From assembly GCA_944391495.1 (NCBI GenBank), contig CALXTU010000001.1, positions 467,496-531,495 on the forward strand: a DNA stretch of 64,000 nucleotides, read 5' to 3'. The notes beneath the pieces are model-generated. The model made no database searches. It was not told the DNA's origin and saw only the letters and a program-made list of their open reading frames with translations. This document shows positions 45,340 to 55,233 of the stretch, one piece after another. Both the position numbers and the translations under genes were made by a program. Numbering within the stretch: position 1 is the first letter of the stretch; each line of letters starts with the position of its first letter. Source of the DNA: an uncultured Alphaproteobacteria bacterium (GTDB lineage: Bacteria; Pseudomonadota; Alphaproteobacteria; RF32; CAG-239).

Positions 45340-46077
45340 TCATTGAAAACTGTTGATCAATGACCCGGCAAGCATATGCCAGCCGTCTATCAGGACAAAG
45401 AAAATGATTTTGAACGGCAGGGATATAACGCTCGGCGGCAGCATCATCATACCCATGGACATTAAAACGGAGGCGACCACCATGTCAATAATCAGAAACG
45501 GAATATAGATTAAAAATCCGATTTCAAAAGCCCGGCGCAGTTCGCTGATCATAAAGGCGGGAATCGTGGTTTTAAGCGAGGCGTCCTCAATTTTTTCGGG
45601 CTTTTCTTTTGCCAGGTCATTAAACAACTGAAGATCTTTTTCACGAGTGTTTTTTACCATAAATTCTTTCAGCGGCAGGGTGGCTTTTTCCAAACCCTCA
45701 AGGAGTTCGATTTTTTCGTCGATAATCGGTTTAATGCCTTGTTCCCATGATTTCTCAAAGGCCGGGGTCATGATAAAAATGGTCATAAACAATGCCAGTG
45801 GGATTAGAACCATGTTCGGCGGCGTGGCATTGGTGGACAGAGCCGAGCGGGTGATTGAAAAGACAACAATCAGGCGGGTGAACGATGTCATCATGATGAC
45901 AATTGACGGTGCCAGCGACAAAATGGTAATCAGAGCCAGCACGCCCAAAATCCGCGCCGAGGCGGTCCCGGTTGAAACATCGTCAATGTTCAGGCTGATG
46001 TTTTGCGCCAGAGCCGGGCTGCTTAACAGCAAAACGATACCGAACAGGATTGCCGGAAAAAACAGTTTTTTAATCAT
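45340..46077 (-). CDS. fliP: Flagellar export gate protein FliP
   Basis: 245 residues with a cleavable signal peptide (1-24), then membrane helices with SFTRLIVVFSITRSAL and a large periplasmic loop, and the C-terminal GMMMLPPSVISLPFKIIFF. FliP forms the core ring of the flagellar type III export gate with FliQ and FliR, which are not in the window. The start overlaps fliO by eight bases. Confidence 0.96.
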   Translation of the reverse strand: MIKKLFFPAILFGIVLLLSSPALAQNISLNIDDVSTGTASARILGVLALITILSLAPSIVIMMTSFTRLIVVFSITRSALSTNATPPNMVLIPLALFMTIFIMTPAFEKSWEQGIKPIIDEKIELLEGLEKATLPLKEFMVKNTREKDLQLFNDLAKEKPEKIEDASLKTTIPAFMISELRRAFEIGFLIYIPFLIIDMVVASVLMSMGMMMLPPSVISLPFKIIFFVLIDGWHMLAGSLINSFQ

Positions 46078-46357
46078 GGGCAGAAACTTTCACGGGATAA
46101 GTCTGCAGCAGCAGATTGGTGCTGCCGAGCAAAATTAAAAATTCTTCGGAATCGCATTTGACGAGGACAACGGTGTTTTTGGCGTCAATCCGGCGCTGTT
46201 CGACAACGGTTAATCGTTTGGACGGCAGACCGGTCGTGCCAAGGCGGCAGGACAGCCCTTTTTGCTGGCACAATTTAATAAACCACAACGTGACCAGCAG
46301 CAGTCCCAAGACAAAAACAAGAGCCAACACCGCCTGAAAAATTTGTCCGAAATCCAT
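46070..46357 (-). CDS. fliO: Flagellar biosynthesis protein FliO
   Basis: 95 residues: one membrane helix (about 8-27) and a short cytoplasmic FliO domain (LTVVEQRRIDAKNTVVLVKC). FliO assists FliP ring assembly. An AGGACAAC site precedes the ATG. Its neighbour and overlap with fliP make the call safe despite weak sequence conservation. Confidence 0.88.
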   Translation of the reverse strand: MDFGQIFQAVLALVFVLGLLLVTLWFIKLCQQKGLSCRLGTTGLPSKRLTVVEQRRIDAKNTVVLVKCDSEEFLILLGSTNLLLQTYPVKVSAHD

Positions 46358-46461
46358 AATATGTTGTCCTTAAACTTTATTTTAAGCAAAATTATAACCT
46401 GGCGGGGGAGCAAGTCAACAAAAGCCTTGCCCTTGTTGATATTGTTTGATACATATCCGAT

Positions 46462-46974
46462 ATGAGGAAAAAAGAAGAAATTATCAATAATGAAAGACGT
46501 ACCGGCGATTTGGAGGGAATCGGCCGGGTTATGATGCCGTTGGCAAAAAAAATGCTCGGCCGCCGGGCGTTTGCCGAAGCGGACATTATTTGCAACTGGG
46601 CCGAAATTGCCGGCGAGGATACGGCGGCTTTTTCAATGCCGCGCAAGATTGATTTCAAAAAAGGCGAACGTACCGGCGGCGTTTTGCATATTGAAGTTGC
46701 GGGCGGCGCGTTTGCTCTGGAATTGCAGTTAAGAAGCCGCCAGCTGATTGATAAGGTCAATACGTTTTTCGGCTATGAGGCGGTGCGGCAAATTAAGATT
46801 CTGCAGAATCCGGCGGCGAAAACAAGCCGGATTATTCATAACCCCGAAAAAAAGCTTGTAACCGCAGAGGAAGAAAATTATATTAGAAATCTGAGTGATG
46901 GGGTTAAAAATCCCGAATTGAGCAATGCCTTACAGAAGCTTGGTCTGGCAGTTGCCGTTAACAATAAAAAGTGA
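46462..46974 (+). CDS. DUF721 / DciA-like protein
   Basis: 170 residues; the N-terminal 110 match DUF721 (CNWAEIAGEDTAAFSMPRKI, then LHIEVAGGAFALELQ). DUF721 includes DciA, the ancestral loader of the DnaB helicase. The 60-residue tail is variable. It is divergent from fliO and runs into the DsbA-like gene with a seven-base gap. Confidence 0.8.
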   Translation: MRKKEEIINNERRTGDLEGIGRVMMPLAKKMLGRRAFAEADIICNWAEIAGEDTAAFSMPRKIDFKKGERTGGVLHIEVAGGAFALELQLRSRQLIDKVNTFFGYEAVRQIKILQNPAAKTSRIIHNPEKKLVTAEEENYIRNLSDGVKNPELSNALQKLGLAVAVNNKK

Positions 46975-46981
46975 TGAAAAA

Positions 46982-47701
46982 ATGAAACTGGAAAAGATTA
47001 TTAAAGATGTAAGTGCTTTTTGTGCCGGAGTGGTTGTTTTTTTGTTGATCGGCGGGGTTTATCTGGATCTTAAAGGTTTTGAATATGACGGCCAGGGAAA
47101 TTTTGTGTTGGTGCGTCCGGCGCAGGCGGCCGAGAATGAGCCGATTAAAGAGATTCCGGCGAATTACGCGTTTCCGCAGGATCATGTCTTGGGCAGTGAT
47201 AAGGCCCCGGTTACTCTGTATGAATATTCGTCTTTCGGTTGCTTTCACTGCGCCGATTTTCACTTAGAGGTTTTGCCTGAGCTGGTTAAAGAGTATGTTG
47301 ACAAGGGGCAGCTGCGGATAGTGTTTGTTCCGCTGCCGATTGACAAGAATTCAATGGATGCCGCGCTGCTGGCAGAATGTGTTGAGGAAGATAAATATTT
47401 CAGTTTTGCCGATGTTTTGTTTAAAAAACAGCGTGACTGGGGGCTTGCCTTCAGACCGCAGAAGGTGTTGATGCAGTATGCCGCATTGAGCGGGTTGAAA
47501 AACGATAAAGCCGCTGCTTGTCTGAAAGATGATAAAACGGCCGAGAGAATTTTGCGTGATCGCCAGGCCGGTTTGTCCGATCTGGGAATTACCGGTACGC
47601 CGTCGTTTGTCGTTTCTTCAAAATCCGGCAACGAGTTGATTTCCGGTTTCCGCCCGCTGGAAGATTTTCGGCAGATTATTGATGCCCGGCTTGCAGAATA
47701 A
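46982..47701 (+). CDS. DsbA-like thioredoxin-fold protein
   Basis: 239 residues from the ATG at 46982. An N-terminal membrane segment (about 10-30) is followed by a DsbA/DsbG-type domain with active site Cys87-Phe-His-Cys90 in FGCFHCADF and the cis-proline loop GITGTPSFVV. It is probably a periplasmic thiol oxidoreductase. The DUF721-DsbA pairing is common in alphaproteobacteria. Confidence 0.88.
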   Translation: MKLEKIIKDVSAFCAGVVVFLLIGGVYLDLKGFEYDGQGNFVLVRPAQAAENEPIKEIPANYAFPQDHVLGSDKAPVTLYEYSSFGCFHCADFHLEVLPELVKEYVDKGQLRIVFVPLPIDKNSMDAALLAECVEEDKYFSFADVLFKKQRDWGLAFRPQKVLMQYAALSGLKNDKAAACLKDDKTAERILRDRQAGLSDLGITGTPSFVVSSKSGNELISGFRPLEDFRQIIDARLAE

Positions 47702-47775
47702 AGCTGAAAAATCTTAAGAAAAAAACTCTTTTATTTTAACAACTGCTTAATAATTATTGATGTAGTGTCGTAGTT

Positions 47776-48075
47776 ATGGAAAAAACGCCCGAAGACATAG
47801 AGCTGCTTGAACGGAAGATTGCCGCTTTGCGTCAAAAAGAGGGCCGCGGCGGAAAAAAGTCCGGGGATAGTGAGTTTGTCCGGGCTTCGCGGCTGGGATT
47901 GAGAATCGGGGCAGAGTTGCTATCGGCAGTGATTGTCGGCGCAGCTTTGGGGTATTTAGCCGACGGACTTTTGGGAACAAAACCGTGGCTGTTGACGGCG
48001 TTTTTGTTTTTTGGCGGTGCGGCCGGTGTGGTAAATGTTTACCGCCTGGCCAAACAGGAAGATAAAAACAAATAG
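47776..48075 (+). CDS. atpI: ATP synthase F0 accessory protein AtpI
   Basis: 99 residues with a charged N-terminus and two membrane helices in an AtpI/AtpQ pattern (GAALGYLADGLLGTKPW). AtpI helps c-ring assembly. First gene of the F0 operon. No strong ribosome site is seen. Confidence 0.85.
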   Translation: MEKTPEDIELLERKIAALRQKEGRGGKKSGDSEFVRASRLGLRIGAELLSAVIVGAALGYLADGLLGTKPWLLTAFLFFGGAAGVVNVYRLAKQEDKNK

Positions 48076-48089
48076 GGAGTGTTGCAGAA

Positions 48090-48812
48090 GTGTCTAGTCC
48101 GCTGGAACAATTTGAAATCAAGCCGATTATTCCGATTGAGATCGGCGGGGTTGATATTTCGTTTACCAATTCGGCGCTGTTTATGGTGCTGGCGGTGGTC
48201 GTGGCGACTCTGGTGCTGGGTTTGTGTCTGCGCAACAGAACTTTGGTGCCTAATGCCGCGCAGTCGGTGCCGGAGGGATTGTATGAGTTTGTGGCCAATC
48301 TGCTGCGGGAAAACATCGGTATCGAGGGGCTGAAATATTTTCCGTTTATTTTCACGATGTTTTTGTTTGTCGCTTTCGGCAATCTGCTGGGGTTGTTTCC
48401 CTATGCGTTCACGTTTACGTCGCATTTGACGGCCGTCGGCAGTTTGTCGGTTATTGCCTTGCTGTTTAATATCGGCATCGGTATCAAAAAGAAAAAACTC
48501 GGCTGGCTGCGGACTTTTATGCCGAAAGGTATTCCGTTTGCCTTGGCACCGCTGATTGTGCCGATTGAGATGATATCGTTTTTATCAAAACCGTTCAGCC
48601 TGACGGTTCGTCTGGTCGCCAACATGACGGTCGGGCATATCATGCTGAAGATTATTGCCGGGTTTATCGTCAGTTTGGGGCTGCTGGGAGTGGTGCCGCT
48701 GCTGTTTGACAGCGCCATCATCTGTTTTGAAATTTTTATTTCATTACTGCAAGCCTTTATTTATACGGTGCTGAGCTGTATTTACCTGAGCGACGCACTG
48801 CATGAACATTAA
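48090..48812 (+). CDS. atpB: ATP synthase F0 subunit a
   Basis: 240 residues, starting at a GTG with AGGGAG ahead. Multi-helix proton channel subunit with the essential arginine in LTVRLVANMTVGH and the ending FIYTVLSCIYLSDAL. It forms the half-channels next to the c-ring. Confidence 0.95.
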   Translation: MSSPLEQFEIKPIIPIEIGGVDISFTNSALFMVLAVVVATLVLGLCLRNRTLVPNAAQSVPEGLYEFVANLLRENIGIEGLKYFPFIFTMFLFVAFGNLLGLFPYAFTFTSHLTAVGSLSVIALLFNIGIGIKKKKLGWLRTFMPKGIPFALAPLIVPIEMISFLSKPFSLTVRLVANMTVGHIMLKIIAGFIVSLGLLGVVPLLFDSAIICFEIFISLLQAFIYTVLSCIYLSDALHEH

Positions 48813-48856
48813 TATAATTATGTTTAACTCATTGTTTTAGGAAAGGATTGGAAAAA

Positions 48857-49078
48857 ATGGAACCTTTAGCTTTTATCGGCGCCGGTATGTGCGCTTTGTC
48901 AATGATGGCTGCCGCATGGGGCGTGTCGCAGGTTTGGACAACGATTATCTCAACCGTCGGTCGCAATCCGCAGGTTAAAAAAGATGTCGATATCTACGGC
49001 TGGGTCGGCTTTGCCGCGGTAGAAGCCATTGCCTTGTATGCCTTGGTTATTGCTTTGGTTATGCTTACCGGCAACTAA
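48857..49078 (+). CDS. atpE: ATP synthase F0 subunit c
   Basis: 73 residues from the ATG at 48857 (a TTG three codons upstream is possible). Two helices, the polar loop GRNPQV and the ion-carrying Glu56 in AAVEAIALY. Alanine after this Glu, not Ser or Thr, points to protons and not sodium. Confidence 0.95.
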   Translation: MEPLAFIGAGMCALSMMAAAWGVSQVWTTIISTVGRNPQVKKDVDIYGWVGFAAVEAIALYALVIALVMLTGN

Positions 49079-49174
49079 TGAATATTTTGCATCCTTTCGC
49101 GGCGGGAATCTTGGTTTGAAGATTCCCCGCAGCAGAAGGAAAACGGTTAACGGTTTGTTGGAAAGAGGGTAAAG

Positions 49175-49666
49175 ATGCCACAGTTGGATTTCAGCGTTTT
49201 TCCATCGCAGTTGTTTTGGCTGGCGGTGTGCTTTTTTGCCATGTTGTTTATCATGACCCGTTTTATTATTCCCAAAACGGCAGAAATGATTGAGCTGCGC
49301 AAGGCTAAAATCAACGGTGATCTGGAAAAAGCCGCTGAGATAAAAAAGCAGGTTGAACAAACACTGGAAAAGTATAATCAGGCCTTACAAGAGGCTAATT
49401 CCCGGGCAGCGGTATCTTTGCAGCGAACCAAAGACGAACTGGAAGAAACCGTCAACCGCCGGCAGGCCGAGCTCAGTGCGCGGCTGGCAGCGGAGATTGC
49501 CGCCGGCGAGAAAAAAATTGACGCAGCCAAAGAAAAAGCTCTGCAAAAAGTGGAAGAAGCGGCGGCTGATTTGGCTGTTGATGTATTGAATAGGCTCGGC
49601 TTTGCCGGCATTAAGCCCAAAAATGCCGCTGCTGCGCTGAAAGCGTTGAAAAAGGATCAGGTATGA
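49175..49666 (+). CDS. atpG: ATP synthase F0 subunit b'
   Basis: 163 residues: one membrane helix and a long coiled-coil stalk (about 40-130). It differs from the following b subunit, giving the b/b' heterodimer seen in photosynthetic and other alphaproteobacteria. Often named atpF' or atpG in such operons. It overlaps atpF by four bases. Confidence 0.88.
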   Translation: MPQLDFSVFPSQLFWLAVCFFAMLFIMTRFIIPKTAEMIELRKAKINGDLEKAAEIKKQVEQTLEKYNQALQEANSRAAVSLQRTKDELEETVNRRQAELSARLAAEIAAGEKKIDAAKEKALQKVEEAAADLAVDVLNRLGFAGIKPKNAAAALKALKKDQV

Positions 49667-50265
49667 GCAGAGTTATTCCGGATAAAGGTATGATTGACGC
49701 GACGCAAGACGCTGTTTTAAGCGCGGCATCTGATGTTGTGCAGGTTTTGGAAAATACGGCACAGGGGCTGGATGGTGTTGAGCCGTTTTATCTGCATGCC
49801 GAATTCTGGGTCGGCACGGCTTTTGTTCTGACGATTGTCGGTCTGGCCAAACCGGTGGGACGAGTTTTGCTCAAAATGCTGCGCGGCAGAGGACAGGCTA
49901 TTGCCGACCGTATCCGCGAAGCCTCGGATCTGAAAGAAGATGCGCAAAAACTTTTGGCCGAATATGAACGCAAGTTCCGCGGTGCGGAAAAAGAGGCGGC
50001 CGATATTTTGGCACGTGCCGAACGGGAAACGGATATCATTAAAAGAGATACTCTGTCTAGGTTGGAGGCCGAAATGGCAATCCGGGAAAAGGAGGCCAAG
50101 GCCAGGCTGAAGGCGGCCGAGGTTGATGCTATGCGGGAAGTTACCATGCAAACGGCCGAGTTGACGATTGCCGCAGTTAAAAAGATTTTGGAAGAAAGCC
50201 TGGACGATAAGGCTCAGAATCAACTGATAGACGCTTCGATTGATTATTTGAAAAAGAGCGCCTGA
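49663..50265 (+). CDS. atpF: ATP synthase F0 subunit b
   Basis: 200 residues with an N-terminal extension before the membrane helix (about 48-68), then a charged coiled coil to the end (SIDYLKKSA). Last gene of the F0 operon; the F1 genes must lie elsewhere, as is usual in alphaproteobacteria. Convergent with pheA. Confidence 0.9.
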   Translation: MSRVIPDKGMIDATQDAVLSAASDVVQVLENTAQGLDGVEPFYLHAEFWVGTAFVLTIVGLAKPVGRVLLKMLRGRGQAIADRIREASDLKEDAQKLLAEYERKFRGAEKEAADILARAERETDIIKRDTLSRLEAEMAIREKEAKARLKAAEVDAMREVTMQTAELTIAAVKKILEESLDDKAQNQLIDASIDYLKKSA

Positions 50266-50282
50266 TAATAATCCTGATGAAA

Positions 50283-51119
50283 TTAAATCCGGCGATAGGG
50301 ATGGGCGCGGTAGGTCCCCAGATAAATATGGCTGTCGCTGAAAAAGGCGAGTTCGGCAAGCGCGTTTTGATAAGCGATGCTTTCCGGGTGGGCTTCCACC
50401 TCCAGATAAAACTGCGCCGAGATGAATTTGCCGTTTAACAAATAACTTTCCAGCTTGGTGATGTTGAGATTGTTGGTTGCAAAACCGCCGAGTGCCTTGT
50501 AAAGCGCGGCCGGAATGTTTTTGGCTTTGAAAATCAGCGAGGTGATAAATTCGCCGCCGTCGTTTGCGGGGATAATGTTGTCGCGCGACATTATTAAAAA
50601 ACGGGTTGTGTTGTTGCTGGCGTTTTCAATATCTGCGGCCAAAACCTTGAGACCATAGATTTTGGCTGCTGCCGAAGAAGCAATGGCCGCGGTTGACGGA
50701 TCGCCGTCGTCCAGAAGAATCCGGCAGGAAAGAGCGGTGTCGCTTTGCGCCTCCGGGCGAATCCGGTTGGCCTGCAAAAAGTTTGAGCATTGCGCCAGTG
50801 CCTGCGGGTGGGATATTGCCCGGGTTATATCCTGCAGGCGGGAGTTTGGCAGTCCGAGCAGCTGATGGCGGATGCGCAAAAAATGCTCGCCGATAATGTG
50901 CAGCGGTGTTTGAGACAGCAGAAAATGCACGTCGGCCACCCGGCCGGCGTTGGAGTTTTCTATCGGGATAACCGCAATATCGGCAACACCGTTTTGAACG
51001 GCGGCAAAGGCTTCGCCGAAGTCGGGGCAGGGAAGATATTCGGCAGCGGGAAAAAGCTCCTGACAGGCCAAATGCGAATAGGCGCCGAAAACACCCTGAA
51101 AAGCAATTCTCTGAGACAT
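50283..51119 (-). CDS. pheA: Prephenate dehydratase
   Basis: 278 residues: periplasmic-binding-like catalytic domain (AFQGVFGAYSHLA start, PIENSNAGRV, NNTTRFL with the catalytic Thr-Arg) and a C-terminal ACT domain (NIPAALYKALGGFA; LESYLLNG). Makes phenylpyruvate for phenylalanine synthesis. ESYL stands where ESRP, the phenylalanine-binding motif, is usual, so feedback control may differ. One base separates it from the upstream gene's stop. Confidence 0.94.
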   Translation of the reverse strand: MSQRIAFQGVFGAYSHLACQELFPAAEYLPCPDFGEAFAAVQNGVADIAVIPIENSNAGRVADVHFLLSQTPLHIIGEHFLRIRHQLLGLPNSRLQDITRAISHPQALAQCSNFLQANRIRPEAQSDTALSCRILLDDGDPSTAAIASSAAAKIYGLKVLAADIENASNNTTRFLIMSRDNIIPANDGGEFITSLIFKAKNIPAALYKALGGFATNNLNITKLESYLLNGKFISAQFYLEVEAHPESIAYQNALAELAFFSDSHIYLGTYRAHPYRRI

Positions 51120-51120
51120 T

Positions 51121-51852
51121 TTAATTCGTTTTCAGTTTATTCCAGCCGGAGCGGCGAACCTGATCTTCCTGCTGTTTGCGTTCCCAGTTGCGGACGGGTT
51201 CGTTCTTTTTTTGCAGCAGTTCTTTTTGTTCGTCGGTCTGAGCAACACCGATGGGCATCAGCTGGTTAAACAAAGCCGGCGAAGCAAAATCGACTTTGTT
51301 TTTGGTTAAGGGTTCGATAATGGCGTCGATAATCTGTGCAGCCGGTTTGGCATTGAAAGCGGAAATCTTGCCGCCGTAGAAAATGGCCAGGGCGTGACAG
51401 GGGGAGGACAACAGAACATCGGTCGAATCAACGCCGCGGACAAAACGGAGCATAATCTGTGGTTTGATAACGCAGTTTTCGGTTACGTCAAACAAAATAT
51501 TTTCCGGGTTCATCATCAGCTCGGATTTGATGAGAGTTTGCAGTTCTTTGTTGATAACGCCGCAGAAACCGACGATGGCCATGCCGTCAAGCGTGTAGCC
51601 GCGGTAGTTTTCGGGTTTGTTGGCAATCTGATAACAAAAAACCTGCTCGGACTGGGTGATGTTGTTGAGCGCTGATGAACCGATTGCCGAAGAAATTTCC
51701 TCCAAGATGGTATTGTATTCCGGGTTGGGCTGCCATGAGGGGGCGGCGGTTTCCGTTGCGGTATCGTCCGTCGCGGAGGCGGAACTCTGGGCAAAAGCCG
51801 GCACAGATATCAGCAGACTGAGAACCAGGGATAAAAAACGTATCATCATCAC
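51121..51852 (-). CDS. Exported hypothetical protein (243 aa)
   Basis: A clear signal peptide (1-21, cleavage near AFAQS), a Thr/Ala-rich linker and a globular domain with cysteines near 72, 96, 126 and 152 that could form two disulfides. The tail is Lys/Arg/Gln-rich. GGAG precedes the ATG. I recognise no family. It is just upstream of pheA on the same strand. Confidence 0.75.
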   Translation of the reverse strand: MMMIRFLSLVLSLLISVPAFAQSSASATDDTATETAAPSWQPNPEYNTILEEISSAIGSSALNNITQSEQVFCYQIANKPENYRGYTLDGMAIVGFCGVINKELQTLIKSELMMNPENILFDVTENCVIKPQIMLRFVRGVDSTDVLLSSPCHALAIFYGGKISAFNAKPAAQIIDAIIEPLTKNKVDFASPALFNQLMPIGVAQTDEQKELLQKKNEPVRNWERKQQEDQVRRSGWNKLKTN

Positions 51853-52247
51853 ACTCCATTTGACCGTTATATTTACAACCGGTTATTATATAAACGATTT
51901 TGGCGTTTTCCAAGCAGATAAAGAAAATAATCACAGGGCTTTTTGAGAGGGTGTCTGCCGGTTGGCAAAAACGCCGGGCGTCACTTTGAATATTTATCTT
52001 GTTTTTTGAGAAAATTTGTCTATATTAATCTTTTGTCTTTATAGTTGATAACGTCGGGCTTGCATTGCCGATAGTATTATTATGCAGAGGGCTTAGAAAA
52101 CCTTATTTTATACAAGCAGTCTTGGCATAGACTGAAAATAATGCCGGTATTTGCCTCAGGGTGGATGCCGGTGAATAAGGCTCCGCCAAATCAGCCGGGC
52201 CGGTTTGCTTGTATATCGGTTTCTAACGTCCGCCCGCCTTTTGATAA
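51853..52247. other. Intergenic region without recognisable gene
   Basis: About 400 bases, A+T-rich on the left. A CAGTCT / AGACTG hairpin lies near 52112-52130. The ATG-initiated frame at 52141-52323 looks spurious. A small RNA is possible but I cannot identify one. Confidence 0.4.
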
Positions 52248-52448
52248 AAGGGGGCTTTTCTTGTTACAAAAATCGCCGGGGCCGGCAATCCGGCGGCAAG
52301 CGAACGGGCGCTCAAACTTTTGAATGCGTTTTTAAAAATACCCAATCGGGAGGTGGCCGATAAACTGTTTGACCTGATGATGGCTTTCAACAAATCGTCA
52401 TATATGGCTAAAAAGCAACAAAAAGATGCTGATTCTCACAAACATTAA
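52248..52448 (+). pseudogene. Possible gene remnant with coding-like C-terminus
   Basis: The frame lacks an ATG but reads convincingly from NPAASERALKLLNAFLK through NREVADKLFDLMMAFNK to a stop at 52448. A TTG at 52320 could start a shorter protein. It most likely is the end of a decayed gene. Family unknown. Confidence 0.3.
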
Positions 52449-52477
52449 AGATGTCCGGAAAGACCGGCCGCGGCATT

Positions 52478-52506
52478 AAAAAAGCCCCGATTTTAGCGGG
52501 GCTTAA
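52478..52506 (-). terminator. Terminator of rpmJ
   Basis: AAGCCCCG / CGGGGCTT stem with a short loop; on the minus strand it is followed by six T. Confidence 0.75.
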
Positions 52507-52531
52507 AATTTTGGTCAAAAGCAAAAGGATA

Positions 52532-52657
52532 TTAACCCTGACGAGCTTTGAGCTTGGGGTTCTTTTTATTAATGACGTAAACACGGCCTTTGCGACGGAC
52601 GATTTGGCAGTCCTTATCACGTACTTTTTTGCTTTTCAATGAACTGTAAATCTTCAT
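52532..52657 (-). CDS. rpmJ: 50S ribosomal protein L36
   Basis: A 41-residue protein beginning [11 protein letters not shown] and ending NPKLKARQG, the longer alphaproteobacterial L36. [14 protein letters not shown] is the conserved core. In place of the four zinc-binding cysteines only one is present, so it is the zinc-free form. AAGGATT precedes the ATG. Monocistronic with its own terminator. Confidence 0.93.
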   Translation of the reverse strand: MKIYSSLKSKKVRDKDCQIVRRKGRVYVINKKNPKLKARQG

Positions 52658-52809
52658 TTTTTTAATCCTTCAATCTTAAAAGTTGTCTGCAAGCTAGTAT
52701 AAATAAAGAAAAATGTCAACCGATATTTTTGATTCTTGATAAAAAAATAAGATTAATTTGCTTTTTGCGGGCGTTATTATATAATGCGGCAGATATGAAG
52801 GGAGCAAAG

Positions 52810-53397
52810 ATGTTCAGATTAGCGGTTGTTTTGGCTTTGCTGGCCTGGGCGACTCCGGCCGGAGCGCAGATGGCTTATGAGGACGAGGCACGGGCTTTGG
52901 GCGCGGTGGCCGGGCAGGGGTTGGCCTGCGGATCGGCCAAGTATGATACTTTTGAGCTTTTGGCACGGGCCATTATTTTGACCAAATCGCCGTCTGACGC
53001 TTTGCAGGATAAGGCCTTGCGGATTTTTACCGAGGAAAAGGCCGACGTTTTTGTTTCCAAACAGCTGGATAATTTTGCCGACTGCGCCGATATTGTCAGC
53101 CGGTTTGACGCGCAGGACATTTTTAAGGCGACGCTTTATGCCGACGGCACCATCAAAATGCCGGACGGGCAGATTTTGACGCCGCGGCAGCCTTATGACG
53201 CGACGTTGATTTATGATCCCAATTCCAACGTGCGGCAGCGGGCGGCGGCAATCTACAACCGCGACACGAGCCGGGTGCGCAAAGTTGAGTTTAAGGATGC
53301 ATCAATGCAGGCCGGCAATCAGATAAAGCCGGCGGGCGCCTCGGTCGGAAGTCAGCGGGTTTTGAGTACGCCGGCGCGAATCAGCCGCCAAAAATAA
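52810..53397 (+). CDS. Exported hypothetical protein (195 aa)
   Basis: The ATG at 52810 follows GAAGGGA and gives a proper signal peptide (cleavage near AGAQM). The mature part is helical, with two cysteines (near 40 and 75), then a Pro/Arg-rich tail. No family recognised. It is in front of ettA on the same strand, separated by 73 bases. Confidence 0.7.
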   Translation: MFRLAVVLALLAWATPAGAQMAYEDEARALGAVAGQGLACGSAKYDTFELLARAIILTKSPSDALQDKALRIFTEEKADVFVSKQLDNFADCADIVSRFDAQDIFKATLYADGTIKMPDGQILTPRQPYDATLIYDPNSNVRQRAAAIYNRDTSRVRKVEFKDASMQAGNQIKPAGASVGSQRVLSTPARISRQK

Positions 53398-53470
53398 AAA
53401 AAGATTGCTTTTGCATAAACTTGCCCTTATAGTCAGGCGCAAGGTTAATTTTTTTACGGAGTAATGTTAC

Positions 53471-55150
53471 ATGGCTGCAGTCCAGTATGTTTTTGTCATG
53501 CAAAACCTGACCAAAGTTTTTCCCGGCGGCAAAGAGCTGTTTAAGGGAATTACGCTGTCGTTTCTGCCCGGTGCCAAAATCGGCGTGCTGGGCGTTAACG
53601 GCGCCGGTAAATCAACGCTCTTGAAGATTATGGCCGGCGTTGACAAAGAATTTAACGGCGAGGCCTGGGCGGCGGACGGCGTTAAAGTCGGTTATCTGGA
53701 ACAGGAACCGAAGCTTGATCCGGCCAAAAACGTGATGGAAAATATCATGGACGGTCTGGGCGAAACCCGCGATTTGTTGAAGAAGTTTGAAGAGGTTTCG
53801 CTGAAATTTGCCGAGCCGATGAGCGACGATGAAATGAACGCCCTGATTGAGGAACAGGCGGAGCTGCAGGAAAAAATCGATGCCTGCAACGGCTGGGATC
53901 TGGAACGCACGATTGAAATCGCGATGGACGCGCTGCGTTGTCCGCCGGCCGATGCCGACGTTACCAAGCTTTCGGGCGGTGAAAAGCGTCGGGTGGCTTT
54001 GTGCCGCCTGTTGTTGCAGCAGCCGGACATGCTGCTTTTGGACGAACCGACCAACCATCTGGATGCCGAATCGGTCGCCTGGCTGGAACATCATCTGAAA
54101 GATTATAAGGGTACGGTGGTTATGGTTACCCACGACCGTTATTTTCTGGACAATGTTACCGGCTGGATTCTGGAGCTTGACCGCGGGCAGGGGATTCCGT
54201 ACGAGGGCAATTATTCGTCGTGGCTGGAACAAAAACAAAAACGCCTGGAGCAGGAAGCGCGCGAGGAAACGGCGCGGCAGAAAGTTCTGGCCAACGAACT
54301 GGAGTGGATTCAGAAAAATCCGAAAGCCCGTCAAGCCAAGTCAAAAGCGCGTATTAATGCTTATGACGAATTGTTGTCGCGCGCGGAGAGAGAAAAAATT
54401 ACAACCGCTAATATCAATATCCCGATGACCGAGCGGCTGGGAGACCTGGTGATTGAGGCTAACCATATTTCTAAGGCTTACGGCGACAGAGTACTGATTG
54501 ATGATTTGTCGTTTAAGATTCCCAAGGGTGCGATTGTCGGCATCATCGGGCCGAACGGCGCCGGCAAGACGACGTTGTTCCGTATGATTACCGGACAGGA
54601 AAAACCGGATTCCGGCGAGATTCGGATCGGCGAATCGGTTGACCTGGGGTATGTTGACCAGTCGCGTGATGAGCTCAACCCCGATAAAACGGTGTGGGAG
54701 GAAATCTCCGACGGGCTGGATATGATTAAGCTCGGCAAAGGTGAGGTACCGTCACGGGCTTATGTCGGCCAATTTAACTTTAAGGGCAGCGACCAGCAAA
54801 AGAAAGTCGGCCAGCTTTCGGGCGGTGAACGCAACCGCGTACATCTGGCCAAAATGCTCAAAAAAGGCGCCAATGTCATTTTGCTGGACGAACCGACCAA
54901 TGATTTGGATGTTGATACGCTGCGCTCCCTGGAAGAAGGTATTATGAATTATCCGGGCTGTGTTTTGGTAACCTCGCATGACCGTTGGTTTTTGGACCGT
55001 CTGGCAACGCATATTCTGGCTTATGAGGACGAAGGTCACGTCGAGTGGTTCGAGGGGAATTTTGAGGATTACGAAAAGGACAAAATCCGCCGGCTGGGCG
55101 AAGAGGCCGCCCGTCCGCACCGCAGCCGCTACAAAACCCTGACCCGATAA
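53471..55150 (+). CDS. ettA: Energy-dependent translational throttle protein EttA
   Basis: 559-residue ABC-F ATPase with two nucleotide-binding domains (GVNGAGKST and [17 protein letters not shown] and LSGGERNR) joined by the linker that probes the ribosome E site ([14 protein letters not shown]). EttA gates the first steps of translation elongation according to ATP level. Length and linker match EttA. Confidence 0.96.
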   Translation: MAAVQYVFVMQNLTKVFPGGKELFKGITLSFLPGAKIGVLGVNGAGKSTLLKIMAGVDKEFNGEAWAADGVKVGYLEQEPKLDPAKNVMENIMDGLGETRDLLKKFEEVSLKFAEPMSDDEMNALIEEQAELQEKIDACNGWDLERTIEIAMDALRCPPADADVTKLSGGEKRRVALCRLLLQQPDMLLLDEPTNHLDAESVAWLEHHLKDYKGTVVMVTHDRYFLDNVTGWILELDRGQGIPYEGNYSSWLEQKQKRLEQEAREETARQKVLANELEWIQKNPKARQAKSKARINAYDELLSRAEREKITTANINIPMTERLGDLVIEANHISKAYGDRVLIDDLSFKIPKGAIVGIIGPNGAGKTTLFRMITGQEKPDSGEIRIGESVDLGYVDQSRDELNPDKTVWEEISDGLDMIKLGKGEVPSRAYVGQFNFKGSDQQKKVGQLSGGERNRVHLAKMLKKGANVILLDEPTNDLDVDTLRSLEEGIMNYPGCVLVTSHDRWFLDRLATHILAYEDEGHVEWFEGNFEDYEKDKIRRLGEEAARPHRSRYKTLTR

Positions 55151-55154
55151 AAGC

Positions 55155-55182
55155 AAACCCCCTGTTTCGGCAGGGGTTTTTG
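55155..55182 (+). terminator. Terminator of ettA
   Basis: AAACCCCCTG / CAGGGGTTTTTG stem with a six-base loop and T-run. Confidence 0.8.
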
Positions 55183-55233
55183 TTTGTGTCGGGCGTTTTT
55201 TGCTTTCATCCGTTATGTGAGAATCTAAAAGTG

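Noticed and set aside
52141..52323. 60-codon frame starting MPVFASGW
   Set aside because: Pro/Arg-rich, no ribosome site, and overlaps a more coding-like frame.
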